Below the pieces are notes generated by a model. That model saw only the letters and a list, made by a program, of their open reading frames with translations, had not been told where the DNA came from and searched no databases. From contig NZ_OY729424.1 of the NCBI RefSeq assembly GCF_963422335.1, positions 4,774,001 through 4,838,000 on the forward strand: DNA of 64,000 nt, read 5' to 3'. A program made the position numbers and the translations under genes. The DNA is from an uncultured Roseateles sp. GTDB taxonomy: Bacteria > Pseudomonadota > Gammaproteobacteria > Burkholderiales > Burkholderiaceae_C. This document shows positions 9,883 through 17,697 of the stretch, piece by piece; position 1 is the stretch's first letter, and the number at the start of each line of letters is the position of its first letter.

Positions 9883-11307
9883 ATGGTTTCTCGACGTGGT
9901 TTTTTCCAAGGCGCCGGTGCACTGACCGCCGCCGTCTCGGCCGCCGCGGTTAGCCGTGTGGCCCTGGCCGCCTTGCCCGAGCCGGTACTGCAGGGCAAGC
10001 CCGACACCATGCCGCCGCTGGTACCCCAGACGGGCCGCCCCTACAAGCCGGTCGTCACCTTGAACGGCTGGACTCTGCCCTGGCGCATGAACCAGGGCGT
10101 CAAGGAGTTCCATCTGGTGGCTGAAGCCGTGGTGCGTGAGCTGGCGCCCGGCACCAAGGCCCATCTGTGGGGCTACAACGGCCAGTCGCCGGGCCCGACC
10201 ATCGAAGTCGTCGAGGGCGACCGGGTGCGCATCTTCGTCACCAACCGGCTGCCCGAGCACACCAGCATGCACTGGCATGGCCAGCGACTGCCCAATGGCA
10301 TGGACGGCGTGTCCGGCCTGACGCAGAAGTCCATCCAGCCCGGCAAGACCTATGTCTACGAATTCGTCGCGCGCCGGCCCGGCACCTTCATGTACCACCC
10401 CCATGCCGACGAGATGACGCAGATGGCCATGGGCATGATGGGTTTCTGGGTTACTCATCCCGCAGTTGCAAAAGGCGTGAAGCATCCACTGATCGACGAG
10501 GTGGACCGCGACTTCTGCTTTCTGCTCAACGCCTTCGACATCGATCCGGGCGCCGCCACACCCAAGATCATGACCATGCTGGACTTCAACCTCTGGTGCT
10601 GGAACAGCCGCATGTTCCCCGGCATCGACACGCTGAACGTGCGCCAGGGCGACAAGGTGCGCATACGCGTCGGCAATCTGACGATGACCAACCACCCCAT
10701 CCATCTGCACGGCCATGAGTTCATGGTCACCGGCACCGATGGCGGGGCGGTGCCCAAGACCGCGCGCTGGCCCGAGGTGACCACCGATGTGGCGGTGGGG
10801 CAGATGCGCCAGGTCGAGTTCATCGCCGACGAGGAAGGCGACTGGGCCTTCCACTGCCACAAAAGCCACCACACGATGAACGCGATGGGGCACGACGTGC
10901 CCACGATGATTGGCGTCGACCACCGCCAGGTGGTGAAGCAGATCACCCAGCTGGTGCCCGACTACATGGTCATGGGCGAACGCGGCATGGCAGACATGGG
11001 CGAGATGGAGATGCCGCTGCCCGACAACACCACGCCGATGATGACGGGCCAGGGCCCGTTCGGGGGCGTCGAGATGGGCGGCATGTTCTCGATACTGAAG
11101 GTGCGCAAGGATCAGAAGCCGGGCGACTACAGCGACCCGGGTTGGTACCAGCATCCGAAGGGCGAGGTTGCCTTCGAGTGGACCGGCGCCCTGCCCGAAC
11201 CCGCACGCTTCGCAGCCGAGGGCGGCCAGGCCATGCCGCGACAGACGCCGGCGCCCAAGCCCACCGAATTCAAGGTCCGTAAACCCAGCGGCCACAGTGG
11301 CCATTGA
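9883..11307 (+). CDS. Tat-exported multicopper oxidase
   Basis: A 474-residue periplasmic multicopper oxidase. The N-terminus has a Tat motif (SRRGFFQGAG). All copper-binding motifs are intact: HWHG at 130-133, HPHAD at 172-176, HPIHLHGHEF at 271-280, and HCHKSHHTMNAM at 324-335 with type-1 Cys325 and axial Met335. The last motif lies well before the C-terminus; a Met/Gly-rich tail follows (MGERGMADMGEMEMPLPDN) as in copper-resistance oxidases, which could bind Cu(I). Oxidation of Cu(I) is likely. It has a CAGGAG ribosome site and sits 17 bases after the TolC-like gene. Confidence 0.93.
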   Translation: MVSRRGFFQGAGALTAAVSAAAVSRVALAALPEPVLQGKPDTMPPLVPQTGRPYKPVVTLNGWTLPWRMNQGVKEFHLVAEAVVRELAPGTKAHLWGYNGQSPGPTIEVVEGDRVRIFVTNRLPEHTSMHWHGQRLPNGMDGVSGLTQKSIQPGKTYVYEFVARRPGTFMYHPHADEMTQMAMGMMGFWVTHPAVAKGVKHPLIDEVDRDFCFLLNAFDIDPGAATPKIMTMLDFNLWCWNSRMFPGIDTLNVRQGDKVRIRVGNLTMTNHPIHLHGHEFMVTGTDGGAVPKTARWPEVTTDVAVGQMRQVEFIADEEGDWAFHCHKSHHTMNAMGHDVPTMIGVDHRQVVKQITQLVPDYMVMGERGMADMGEMEMPLPDNTTPMMTGQGPFGGVEMGGMFSILKVRKDQKPGDYSDPGWYQHPKGEVAFEWTGALPEPARFAAEGGQAMPRQTPAPKPTEFKVRKPSGHSGH

Positions 11308-11317
11308 AAGCAGACAG

Positions 11318-11821
11318 ATGACAAGAACCCATACCGCCTGCGTTACGCTGCTGAGCGCTCTGCTCCTGGGCAGCGGCGCCGCCGTCGCCCATGGCGGCAA
11401 GCATGCCGACAGCCCGACCAAGTTCGAGCAAAAGGACTGGGGCATCGCCGGCCGCGCCAAGGCCGTGACCCGCACCCTGACGGTGCGCATGAGCGATGCG
11501 ATGCGTTTCATTCCCGACCAGCTCGCCGTCAAGCAAGGCGAGACGGTGCGCATCGAGATCAGGAACGAAGGCGCGATGCTGCATGAGTTCGTGCTCGGCA
11601 CCAAGCCCGAGCTCGATGCCCATGCGGCGTTGATGCTCAAGTTCCCGGACATGGAGCATGACGAGCCCTATATGGCCCATGTGCCGGCGGGCAAGACCGG
11701 CGAGATCGTCTGGACCTTCAACCGCGCCGGCGAGTTCGACTTCGCCTGCCTGATCGCCGGCCACTACCAGGCCGGCATGGTGGGCAAGCTGCGGGTCACG
11801 GCAAGCAAGGCAGCGAAATGA
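11318..11821 (+). CDS. Cupredoxin (plastocyanin-like blue copper protein)
   Basis: A 167-residue secreted cupredoxin. After a signal peptide ending GAAVA comes a His-rich N-terminus (HGGKH) and a single cupredoxin domain with a full type-1 copper site: His89 (GAMLHEFV), Cys144, His149 and Met154 in CLIAGHYQAGM. It probably shuttles electrons or copper in the periplasm, as a partner for the multicopper oxidase 10 bases upstream. The start at 11318 gives the signal peptide; a longer upstream extension has none. Its stop overlaps the next start (ATGA). Confidence 0.88.
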   Translation: MTRTHTACVTLLSALLLGSGAAVAHGGKHADSPTKFEQKDWGIAGRAKAVTRTLTVRMSDAMRFIPDQLAVKQGETVRIEIRNEGAMLHEFVLGTKPELDAHAALMLKFPDMEHDEPYMAHVPAGKTGEIVWTFNRAGEFDFACLIAGHYQAGMVGKLRVTASKAAK

Positions 11822-12120
11822 AACCCATGAACACACTCAAGCAACTCACCGCGGCCGCGCTGGTAGTCCTGACATCCCTCGGCGCGGTGGCCCAGGCCGA
11901 GCTGACCGAGGGCGAGATCCGCAAGGTTGACAAGTCCGCCCAGAAGCTCACCATCAAGCACGGCGAGATCAAGCCGCTGGACATGCCGGCAATGACGATG
12001 GTGTTCCAGGTCAAGGATCCGGCGATGCTGGACCAGGTCAAGGCCGGGGACAAGGTACGCTTCAAGGTCGAGCACAGCAGCGCCGGCTTCATCGTCACCG
12101 AGCTTCAACCCGCCCGATAA
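11818..12120 (+). CDS. CusF-like periplasmic copper-binding protein
   Basis: A 100-residue protein with a signal peptide and the CusF OB-fold pattern (GEIRKVDKSAQKLTIKHGEIKPLDMPAMTMVFQVKD). The Cu(I) ligands His36, Met47 and Met49 of E. coli CusF align with His48, Met59 and Met61. The Trp44 that caps the copper in CusF is Met56 here. CusF-type proteins ferry Cu(I)/Ag(I) to efflux pumps. It overlaps the cupredoxin stop by four bases, indicating translational coupling. Confidence 0.88.
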   Translation: MKPMNTLKQLTAAALVVLTSLGAVAQAELTEGEIRKVDKSAQKLTIKHGEIKPLDMPAMTMVFQVKDPAMLDQVKAGDKVRFKVEHSSAGFIVTELQPAR

Positions 12121-12135
12121 CACGCAGGAGTACCC

Positions 12136-12375
12136 ATGGACGCATCGTTTCACCGCTTCTCGGAGCTGTTCGCCCAGCTGGGTCTGCCCAGCGACAACGC
12201 GGGCATCGCCGAATTCCTGCGCACCCATGCGCCACTGGCGCCCGAGTTGAGGCTTGCCGATGCGCCGTTCTGGACTCTGGCCCAAGCCACTTTGCTGAGA
12301 GAGGAAATCCTCGAAGACGCGGACTGGGCCGAGCTTGTGGACCAGCTCGACGTTGCCCTGCGCAAGAAGGACTGA
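12136..12375 (+). CDS. DUF2789 family protein
   Basis: A 79-residue acidic, helical cytoplasmic protein without signal peptide. The pattern FSELFAQLGLPSD...IAEFLRTHAPL...LADAPFWTLAQATLLREEILEDADWAELVDQLDVAL is that of the DUF2789 family, whose function is unknown. A CAGGAG ribosome site precedes the start. It follows the CusF-like gene by 15 bases, so it is probably cotranscribed with the copper genes, though the family is not known to be copper-related. Confidence 0.82.
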   Translation: MDASFHRFSELFAQLGLPSDNAGIAEFLRTHAPLAPELRLADAPFWTLAQATLLREEILEDADWAELVDQLDVALRKKD

Positions 12376-12380
12376 CCCGG

Positions 12381-12752
12381 ATGAAGACCAAGCTGATCAT
12401 TGCCGGCCTCGGTCTGCTCGCCCTGGGTGGCACCCGCGCCGAGCTGGTGGACATCCGCTGGAACGACGCCGGCCGCTTCGACTACCAGGCACAGATCGCG
12501 CCGGCCAAGTTCGCCGAGGTCTGCGGCAAGCTGGGCAAGGGCCAGAGCGTCACCTGGGCCTTCAAGGCCGAGCGGCCGACCCAGTTCAACATCCACTACC
12601 ACGAGGGCAAGCAGGTGGTCTATCCGGCCAAGGTGGACGGCGCCAGCGCCGCCGAGGGCCAGCTGAACGCGGCGCTTGACCAGGACTATTGCTGGATGTG
12701 GACCAACAAGACCGACACGCCGATTGCGCTCACGTTGACACTGCAGCGCTGA
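12381..12752 (+). CDS. Secreted protein of unknown function
   Basis: A 123-residue protein with a signal peptide (MKTKLIIAGLGLLALGGTRA) and a beta-rich body. It has two cysteines (VCGK, DYCWMW) that could form a disulfide, and patterns such as GQSVTWAFKAERPTQFNIHYHEGKQVVYP, which recall extracellular binding domains with aromatic edges. I do not recognise a family. It starts 5 bases after the DUF2789 gene and is the likely last gene of the copper-region transcript. Confidence 0.7.
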   Translation: MKTKLIIAGLGLLALGGTRAELVDIRWNDAGRFDYQAQIAPAKFAEVCGKLGKGQSVTWAFKAERPTQFNIHYHEGKQVVYPAKVDGASAAEGQLNAALDQDYCWMWTNKTDTPIALTLTLQR

Positions 12753-12908
12753 GCTTTTTTGCACAGTGTTCGTTTGCAGCATTTTCCATGTCCGCAGGAG
12801 CGAATAAAGGGCCTCTTACCCCTGCTCTGAGGGGATGCGTCCTGCGACGCCCCTCCCTACACTGCCCCCAGCCTTGCGGCACGTATCGCCGCAAGTCCTT
12901 CGCCAGCC

Positions 12909-12931
12909 GGACCGACCCTTCCGGGTCGTCC
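12909..12931. other. Hairpin in intergenic region
   Basis: GGACCGACCC and GGGTCGTCC arms pair around a TTCC loop with one bulged base, in the 235-base gap 12753-12987. There is no U-tract, so it is not a clear terminator. I see nothing else in this gap apart from the ribosome site of the next gene. Confidence 0.3.
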
Positions 12932-12987
12932 GTGCGGGCTCAGACCCGGATGCCGGGCACAGACAACAACAGAGGGAGTACGTCGTC

Positions 12988-13245
12988 ATGTGGATACCTG
13001 CAAGCCTTTACGAGAAGCTGCCGCACATTTATCTGGCCATCAGCCTGCTCACCTTCATGACCCTGGGCCTCAAGGGCATAGGCGGCTTCTGCGCCATGCT
13101 GCTGGCACTGGCGGCCGCACGCATCTACACCTGGCGGCGCGACTACCGACAGGAAAGCCGTCAGGAACGCCAGCAACAACGCCGCCGCCAGCACAGCCGC
13201 TTCAGCGGCTTTGACGACGAGGTGACCCGCCCCGCCTCGCTGTAA
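12988..13245 (+). CDS. Small membrane protein, unknown function
   Basis: An 85-residue protein with one or two N-terminal hydrophobic segments (IYLAISLLTFMTLGL, IGGFCAMLLALAAARIY) and a highly charged Arg/Gln-rich cytoplasmic tail (RRDYRQESRQERQQQRRRQHSR). AGGGAG lies about 12 bases before the ATG at 12988. No family is recognised; topology suggests an inner-membrane protein with a basic tail. It stands apart from the copper genes by a 235-base gap. Confidence 0.6.
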   Translation: MWIPASLYEKLPHIYLAISLLTFMTLGLKGIGGFCAMLLALAAARIYTWRRDYRQESRQERQQQRRRQHSRFSGFDDEVTRPASL

Positions 13246-13257
13246 GCGAGGCGCGCC

Positions 13258-13443
13258 TCAGGCGCTTGCGGTGACCTGCATCCTGGCGCGAGCCAGGGCA
13301 GCATCATGCTGATGCCTCAGCGCATGCAGTTCATCGAGCAGCCTCGGCAGGCCGGCCCATTTGCCGGTCTCGGCCAGGTGCTGTTTCAGTTCCGCACGCA
13401 ACTGCTGGTGGCGGGCGGCGATCTGGGTGCTGTCAGTGAACAT
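13258..13443 (-). CDS. Small hypothetical helical protein
   Basis: A 61-residue predicted helical protein with a His- and Leu-rich body (RHQQLRAELKQHLAETGKWAGLPRLLDELHALRHQHD). A GGAG ribosome site sits seven bases upstream of the ATG. No family is recognised. It converges on the previous membrane-protein gene with a 12-base gap. It may be real because of the site and the lack of any competing gene. Confidence 0.45.
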   Translation of the reverse strand: MFTDSTQIAARHQQLRAELKQHLAETGKWAGLPRLLDELHALRHQHDAALARARMQVTASA

Positions 13444-13559
13444 CGGTGACTCCGGTCAATTGATCTGACGCGATGATCGGGAACGCATGTGACAGCAGAT
13501 AGGGTCAGTGCCGCCAGCTGAGTAACAGGGCGTGAACTGCGTCACGCCTGCCTGGCCAA

Positions 13560-14171
13560 TCAGCGGCTGCGCTTGCGGCGCCGCACCGCCGGCAGGCACA
13601 GAGCAAGACCTGCCACCAGCAGGGCCCAACTGGAAGGCTCGGGAACGGCCGCGGCCTGGCTCACCCCGCTCAGATGCAGGCTCCAGTACCCACCCTTCTG
13701 GTCATTCGTGTTCGGATTGTTGCTGGGCTGAGTCCAGTCGGCCAGGGCCACCGGCGTCTGACCGTCGAAAGCAAAGCCCGCGGCCAGTGTGCCGCCACGG
13801 GCATAGTTGGGCGCCGCCGCCAAGGTCACCCGATACTGGCCCGCGGCCAATGCGCCGAACTGCAGGCCGGCATCGAAGGCGCCCTGGCCTGCGCCGATGC
13901 TGTCGTCGTCGTCAACTTCGCTCAGCAGCGTATAGCCGCCCGCGGTCTTGGCCCAGACGGCGACGACCGGGTCGAAGTTCAGGCCCGACTTCCAGGAATC
14001 GGTCCAGACCATGACGCCGGCACTGTCGGCATCAAGACTGAAGCTCACTTGCACCAGGTCCGTGTTGTAGCCGGCCTGGCCGGCAAAGGCAAAGTCGGCC
14101 GCCTGTGCACTCAGGGCAGCCAGGGTCAACGCGGCCAGGGGAAGCACGCGGGAAAGCGATTTGAATTTCAT
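13560..14171 (-). CDS. PEP-CTERM protein (DVUA0089-like)
   Basis: A 203-residue secreted protein with a signal peptide (MKFKSLSRVLPLAALTLAALSAQA) and a C-terminal exosortase sorting signal: VPEPSSW, a hydrophobic helix, then RRRKRSR. The core (FDPVVAVWAKTAGGYTLLSEVDDDDS, LAAGQYRVTLAA) fits the FDP/DVUA0089 type of beta-sandwich found in PEP-CTERM proteins. It would be exported, processed at the PEP site by an exosortase and retained in or released from the envelope. It starts 32 bases after the PhoD stop and is probably cotranscribed with it. Confidence 0.88.
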   Translation of the reverse strand: MKFKSLSRVLPLAALTLAALSAQAADFAFAGQAGYNTDLVQVSFSLDADSAGVMVWTDSWKSGLNFDPVVAVWAKTAGGYTLLSEVDDDDSIGAGQGAFDAGLQFGALAAGQYRVTLAAAPNYARGGTLAAGFAFDGQTPVALADWTQPSNNPNTNDQKGGYWSLHLSGVSQAAAVPEPSSWALLVAGLALCLPAVRRRKRSR

Positions 14172-14203
14172 GTCTGACTCCAGTGTCTTGAAAGAGCGCG
14201 GCA

Positions 14204-15883
14204 TCAGGGCGCCAGCAGCGGCGGATTCGCGCGGCCCGGGGTCTGCACCGACGGTGTCAGGTGATTGCTGCCGTCCTGCACCTCGAAGGCCGCGGCAAAG
14301 GTCTGCACATTGCTGAGGCTGGCCACCGTATCGACGTTCCAGAACTCGCATACGCAGCGGCTGGCGTTGGCGTCGATCAGCATGTAACCGCGCCGGTGCA
14401 GGTCGATGTACTTGAAATGCGGGTTGGCCGGCCGGAGGCTGTTGGCCACGGCGCCGCTGGGATCGTTGACACCGGGCGAGCTGATCGAAGTGCCGACGAA
14501 CTCGACCGCGCGCGAACCCTGGCCGCTGGTCTTGTCATAACCGCCGGTGGCGAGATTGGGGTTGTTGGGGTCCTGCGTCAGATCGGCCGCCCAGGCGCTG
14601 TGAATGTCGCCGGTCAGCACCACCACATTGTTCACCGGCGCCTGGCCATTGCCGCCCTTGAGCACCTCGTAAATGCGGTCACGGGCCGGCTGGTAGCCAT
14701 CCCACTGGTCGGAGTTGAGGAACACGCCACCGCCGGCCGACAGCGGCGCCCCCTGCGCCTTCAGCTGCGCGAACATCACGCCCTGGCCCAGGAACTTCCA
14801 CTTCGCCGAGCTGCTGCGCAGCTGGTTGAAGAGCCAGGTCTCCTGCTCGGCGCCGAGCAGCTGTCGCGTCGGGTCAGCGTAGGCGCCCGACTGCACGAAG
14901 TAGCCCGAGGCATTGCCGATGTTGGTGCCCAGCTGCTGCGAGCGCGCACCCAGACGCTCCTCCAGCATGATCAGGTCCACCAGATTGCCGAAGGCATAGC
15001 TGCGGTTGTTGCGCCGCGGGTTCTTGGTGTCGACCACGCGCACGGGCATCCACTCGTAGTAGGCCTGCAGGGCCGCGGCCACGCGGGCCGGCCACTCGCC
15101 TTCGGTGGCGGGCTGGTGGTTCTCGGCACCATTGAGCCAGGCGTTGTTGGCGGTTTCGTGGTCATCCCAGATGGCCACCAGCGGATGCTGGCGGTGCATC
15201 TCCTGCGCATCGGGGTCGCGCTTGTACTGGGCATGGCGGGCACGGTAGTCAGCCAGGGAGACAATCTCGTGGGCCGGCTCGCAGGCACGCACATTGCCGT
15301 ACTGGCCCGAGCCATATTCGTAGATGTAGTCGCCCAGGTGCACCACCATGTCGAGGTCGGCGCGCTCGGCGATGCGACGGTAGGCGTTGAAGTAGCCGTA
15401 GGCGAAGTTCGAGCAGCTCACCACCGCCATGCGCAGGCTGGGCGTGGCGCCCACCGGCAACGTCTTGGTGCGACCCACCGGCGATTGGGCGCCATCCACC
15501 GCGAAGCGGTAGTAGTAGCTGGTGTTGGGGCTCAGACGATCGACATCGATCTTGACCGTGAAGTCGCGCTCGATATTGGTCTTGACGCGGCCGCTGGACA
15601 CGATGCTGGCAAAGCCCGGGTCCTTGGCCACGACATAGTCCACCAGCTGCACGCTGCGGCCGTTGGTGGGCGACACCCGGGTCCACAGAATCACCCGGTC
15701 CGACAGCGGATCGCCGCTGGCCACGCCATGCTGGAACAAGGCATTCAGGCCCACTGCCGCCTGGCTGCTCAGGGGCAGCAGCGGTGTGGCGGCGATGGCC
15801 ACCGCCGCCGAGCCGGAGTGCCTGAAGAAATCGCGGCGGTTGCCGCCCGTGCGTACGGGTTTGACTTGTGTAGGGCGACCCAT
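14204..15883 (-). CDS. phoD: Alkaline phosphatase D (PhoD family)
   Basis: A 559-residue Tat-exported phosphodiesterase/alkaline phosphatase. The N-terminus carries RRDFFRHSGS followed by a hydrophobic stretch. The PhoD N-terminal domain (FQHGVASGDPLSDRVILWTRVSP) precedes the metallophosphatase core with VVSCSNFAYGYFNAYRRIAERADLDMVVHLGDYIYEYG, VAIWDDHETANNAW and VVLTGDIHSAW, which supply the Fe/Ca ligands. It releases phosphate from esters outside the cytoplasm. ATG 15883 has AAGGA upstream; an upstream extension lacks signal-peptide character. A 154-base gap separates it from the oxygenase gene upstream. Confidence 0.94.
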   Translation of the reverse strand: MGRPTQVKPVRTGGNRRDFFRHSGSAAVAIAATPLLPLSSQAAVGLNALFQHGVASGDPLSDRVILWTRVSPTNGRSVQLVDYVVAKDPGFASIVSSGRVKTNIERDFTVKIDVDRLSPNTSYYYRFAVDGAQSPVGRTKTLPVGATPSLRMAVVSCSNFAYGYFNAYRRIAERADLDMVVHLGDYIYEYGSGQYGNVRACEPAHEIVSLADYRARHAQYKRDPDAQEMHRQHPLVAIWDDHETANNAWLNGAENHQPATEGEWPARVAAALQAYYEWMPVRVVDTKNPRRNNRSYAFGNLVDLIMLEERLGARSQQLGTNIGNASGYFVQSGAYADPTRQLLGAEQETWLFNQLRSSSAKWKFLGQGVMFAQLKAQGAPLSAGGGVFLNSDQWDGYQPARDRIYEVLKGGNGQAPVNNVVVLTGDIHSAWAADLTQDPNNPNLATGGYDKTSGQGSRAVEFVGTSISSPGVNDPSGAVANSLRPANPHFKYIDLHRRGYMLIDANASRCVCEFWNVDTVASLSNVQTFAAAFEVQDGSNHLTPSVQTPGRANPPLLAP

Positions 15884-16037
15884 GGTGTGTCCTTGCCGGG
15901 TTGATGGCGTCGATCGGGCGCTGCGGAAGATGCCGCAGGCCTGCGTGCCAGCCGCCGACTCTAGGCAGGGTCGATGACCGCCGCGTGATGGCGGCCACAG
16001 TCCGTTCGGCAGGGGGTCTTCAAGTCTGCAAGCAGGC

Positions 16038-17036
16038 TCAGGCCACCGGGAAGTCGATGAAGCCGTTGGCCACACCGCTCAGATTGGTGAAGCTCAGGCT
16101 GATGCTTTTGCTCAGGCCGCTGACGTGGTGCCACCAGCCGGCCGGGATGAACAGCAGATCACCGGGCCCGACCTCGATCTCGATCACCGTCGTGCGGGCG
16201 AACTGTGGATGGATCTCGGGCTGCGGCTGCAGCAGATCCACCTCGGAGTACACGTGCAGCTCGTTGTGCAGGTACGGCGCCTGCAGCGCCGGGATCAGGT
16301 AGAAGCGCTTGCGGCCATGGATCTGCACGAACAGGTTGTGTGTCAGGTCATGGTGCAGCGGCGTGATGACGCCCTTGGGGCCTATCCACAGATGCGTGCC
16401 GCCCTCGGCGCGCAGGTCCAGGTAGCCATCGCCGAGATTGGCGGTGTCGCGCAGCAGAGTACCCAGCGCGGTGTTGCGCAGGGCCAGGTTGTTGGCCGTC
16501 AGGTAGAAATTGTTCGAAGCAGTGGTCTGCTCGACCATGGCGATGAAGTCGCCAAAGGCCAGCTCGCGCTTGTGCTGGGCGCTGTTGGATTCGTAGCGCG
16601 GGTCCTGCTCGCGGTCGAACTGGATCTCCACCGGTGTCGTGGCCGGCACCTGCTCCAGCAGACCGCGGGGCGTCCAGTGGCGCGCCGCCCAATGCTCGAT
16701 CGCACCGCTGAACAGACCGACCCGGTTGCGGAAGAAGAAGTCGCGCAGAAAGTCGGCATAGCGTGGCAGCGGCTGGCGGGCTATCTGAAGATAGCCGGGA
16801 TCCTGGCGCTGCAGGCCGTCCAAGGTCTTCAGCAGCGACTCGCGCCGCTCCAGCTTGCTCTTCAAGGTGCGCGCCACGGCCAGATAGGGATGCTGCTGTG
16901 CCAGAGTCACCTCCTGCTGCGCCAGCTCGACCGGCACGCCGGCCTGCACCAGGGCGGCCTGCACGGTGTCGGCGCTGCAGCCGGCCAGCAGATTGGTGGC
17001 CAGCCAGACCTGGAAGTGGGCGGGCAATGCGTCCAC
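16038..17036 (-). CDS. JmjC/cupin_8-type putative Fe(II)/2-oxoglutarate oxygenase
   Basis: A 332-residue cytoplasmic protein. The C-terminal half is a cupin_8/JmjC-like domain with the metal-binding HxD at 228-230 (TPLHHDLTHNLFVQIHGRKRF) and the distal His in GDLLFIPAGWWHHV near 303, the arrangement seen in factor-inhibiting-HIF-like protein hydroxylases. The N-terminal about 100 residues are helical and of unknown role. It would hydroxylate a protein or small molecule; the target is unknown. It starts 6 bases after the coiled-coil gene, making it the last gene of the run that begins with tpsB. Confidence 0.85.
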   Translation of the reverse strand: MDALPAHFQVWLATNLLAGCSADTVQAALVQAGVPVELAQQEVTLAQQHPYLAVARTLKSKLERRESLLKTLDGLQRQDPGYLQIARQPLPRYADFLRDFFFRNRVGLFSGAIEHWAARHWTPRGLLEQVPATTPVEIQFDREQDPRYESNSAQHKRELAFGDFIAMVEQTTASNNFYLTANNLALRNTALGTLLRDTANLGDGYLDLRAEGGTHLWIGPKGVITPLHHDLTHNLFVQIHGRKRFYLIPALQAPYLHNELHVYSEVDLLQPQPEIHPQFARTTVIEIEVGPGDLLFIPAGWWHHVSGLSKSISLSFTNLSGVANGFIDFPVA

Positions 17037-17042
17037 GGCCGC

Positions 17043-17687
17043 TCAGCGCACCAGCCGCTGCTGATCCAGCTGCGAGCGCAACTGCTCGGCCTCGTTCTCC
17101 AGCCGCACGGCCGCCAGGCCGAACAGCGGATCGGCGGCGGCCGCGCGGTCGTAAGGGGTGCGCTTGCGCAGATGATCGATCAGCGTCAGGCCCACGGCAT
17201 AGATCTGCTGGTTCTTGGCCTCGGCCTCGGCCAGGGCCTGGGTGCTGCGCTCCAGCAGCGCGGTGAGGCTCTGGTTGACGCGGGTGCGTTCGTCCACCAG
17301 CGCCTGCAGCATGCGGCCCTGCTGCTGCAGCGCCAGCGCCTGCTTTTCGTTGGCCTCGGCGGTGGCCTGCGCCTCGGCGGTCTGGCGTTTCTGCGCATCG
17401 AGCTCGGTCTGCACACGGGCCAGCTCCTGCTGCGCCTGTTTCAGCTCGGCCTGCAGCGTCTGGCCCAGGCTGCGCGCGCGTTGCGCCTGCTGGGCCAGCA
17501 GCTCCTTCTCCTTGCTCAGCGCAGCCTTTTCGCTTTGCAGGCCGGCCTGGCTGTCCTGGGCAGCCTTCAATGCGGTCTGCGTGCGGCGCAAGGCCTCGCG
17601 TTCACGGGTGGCGCGGTTGGCATCCTGCTGGGCCACGGCCGACCCCGCCAGCAAGGGAACGCACAGGGCAAGCACGAGTTTCTTCAT
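17043..17687 (-). CDS. Periplasmic coiled-coil protein
   Basis: About 214 residues: a signal peptide (MKKLVLALCVPLLAGSAVA) followed by a long Ala/Gln/Glu/Arg-rich coiled coil (roughly residues 20-140) and a short C-terminal globular part (YAVGLTLIDHLRKRTPYDRAAAADPLFGLAAVRLENEAEQ). GGGGG lies 6 bases before the ATG at 17687, so that start is preferred over the ATG at 17693. No family is recognised with certainty. It starts 10 bases after the porin stop and probably acts in the periplasm with the porin and TonB-like proteins. Confidence 0.75.
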   Translation of the reverse strand: MKKLVLALCVPLLAGSAVAQQDANRATREREALRRTQTALKAAQDSQAGLQSEKAALSKEKELLAQQAQRARSLGQTLQAELKQAQQELARVQTELDAQKRQTAEAQATAEANEKQALALQQQGRMLQALVDERTRVNQSLTALLERSTQALAEAEAKNQQIYAVGLTLIDHLRKRTPYDRAAAADPLFGLAAVRLENEAEQLRSQLDQQRLVR

Positions 17688-17697
17688 GGTCATCCCC

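Noticed and set aside
12909..12931. Hairpin as terminator of the copper operon
   Set aside because: It lacks a U-tract and lies far beyond the stop; kept only as a hairpin.
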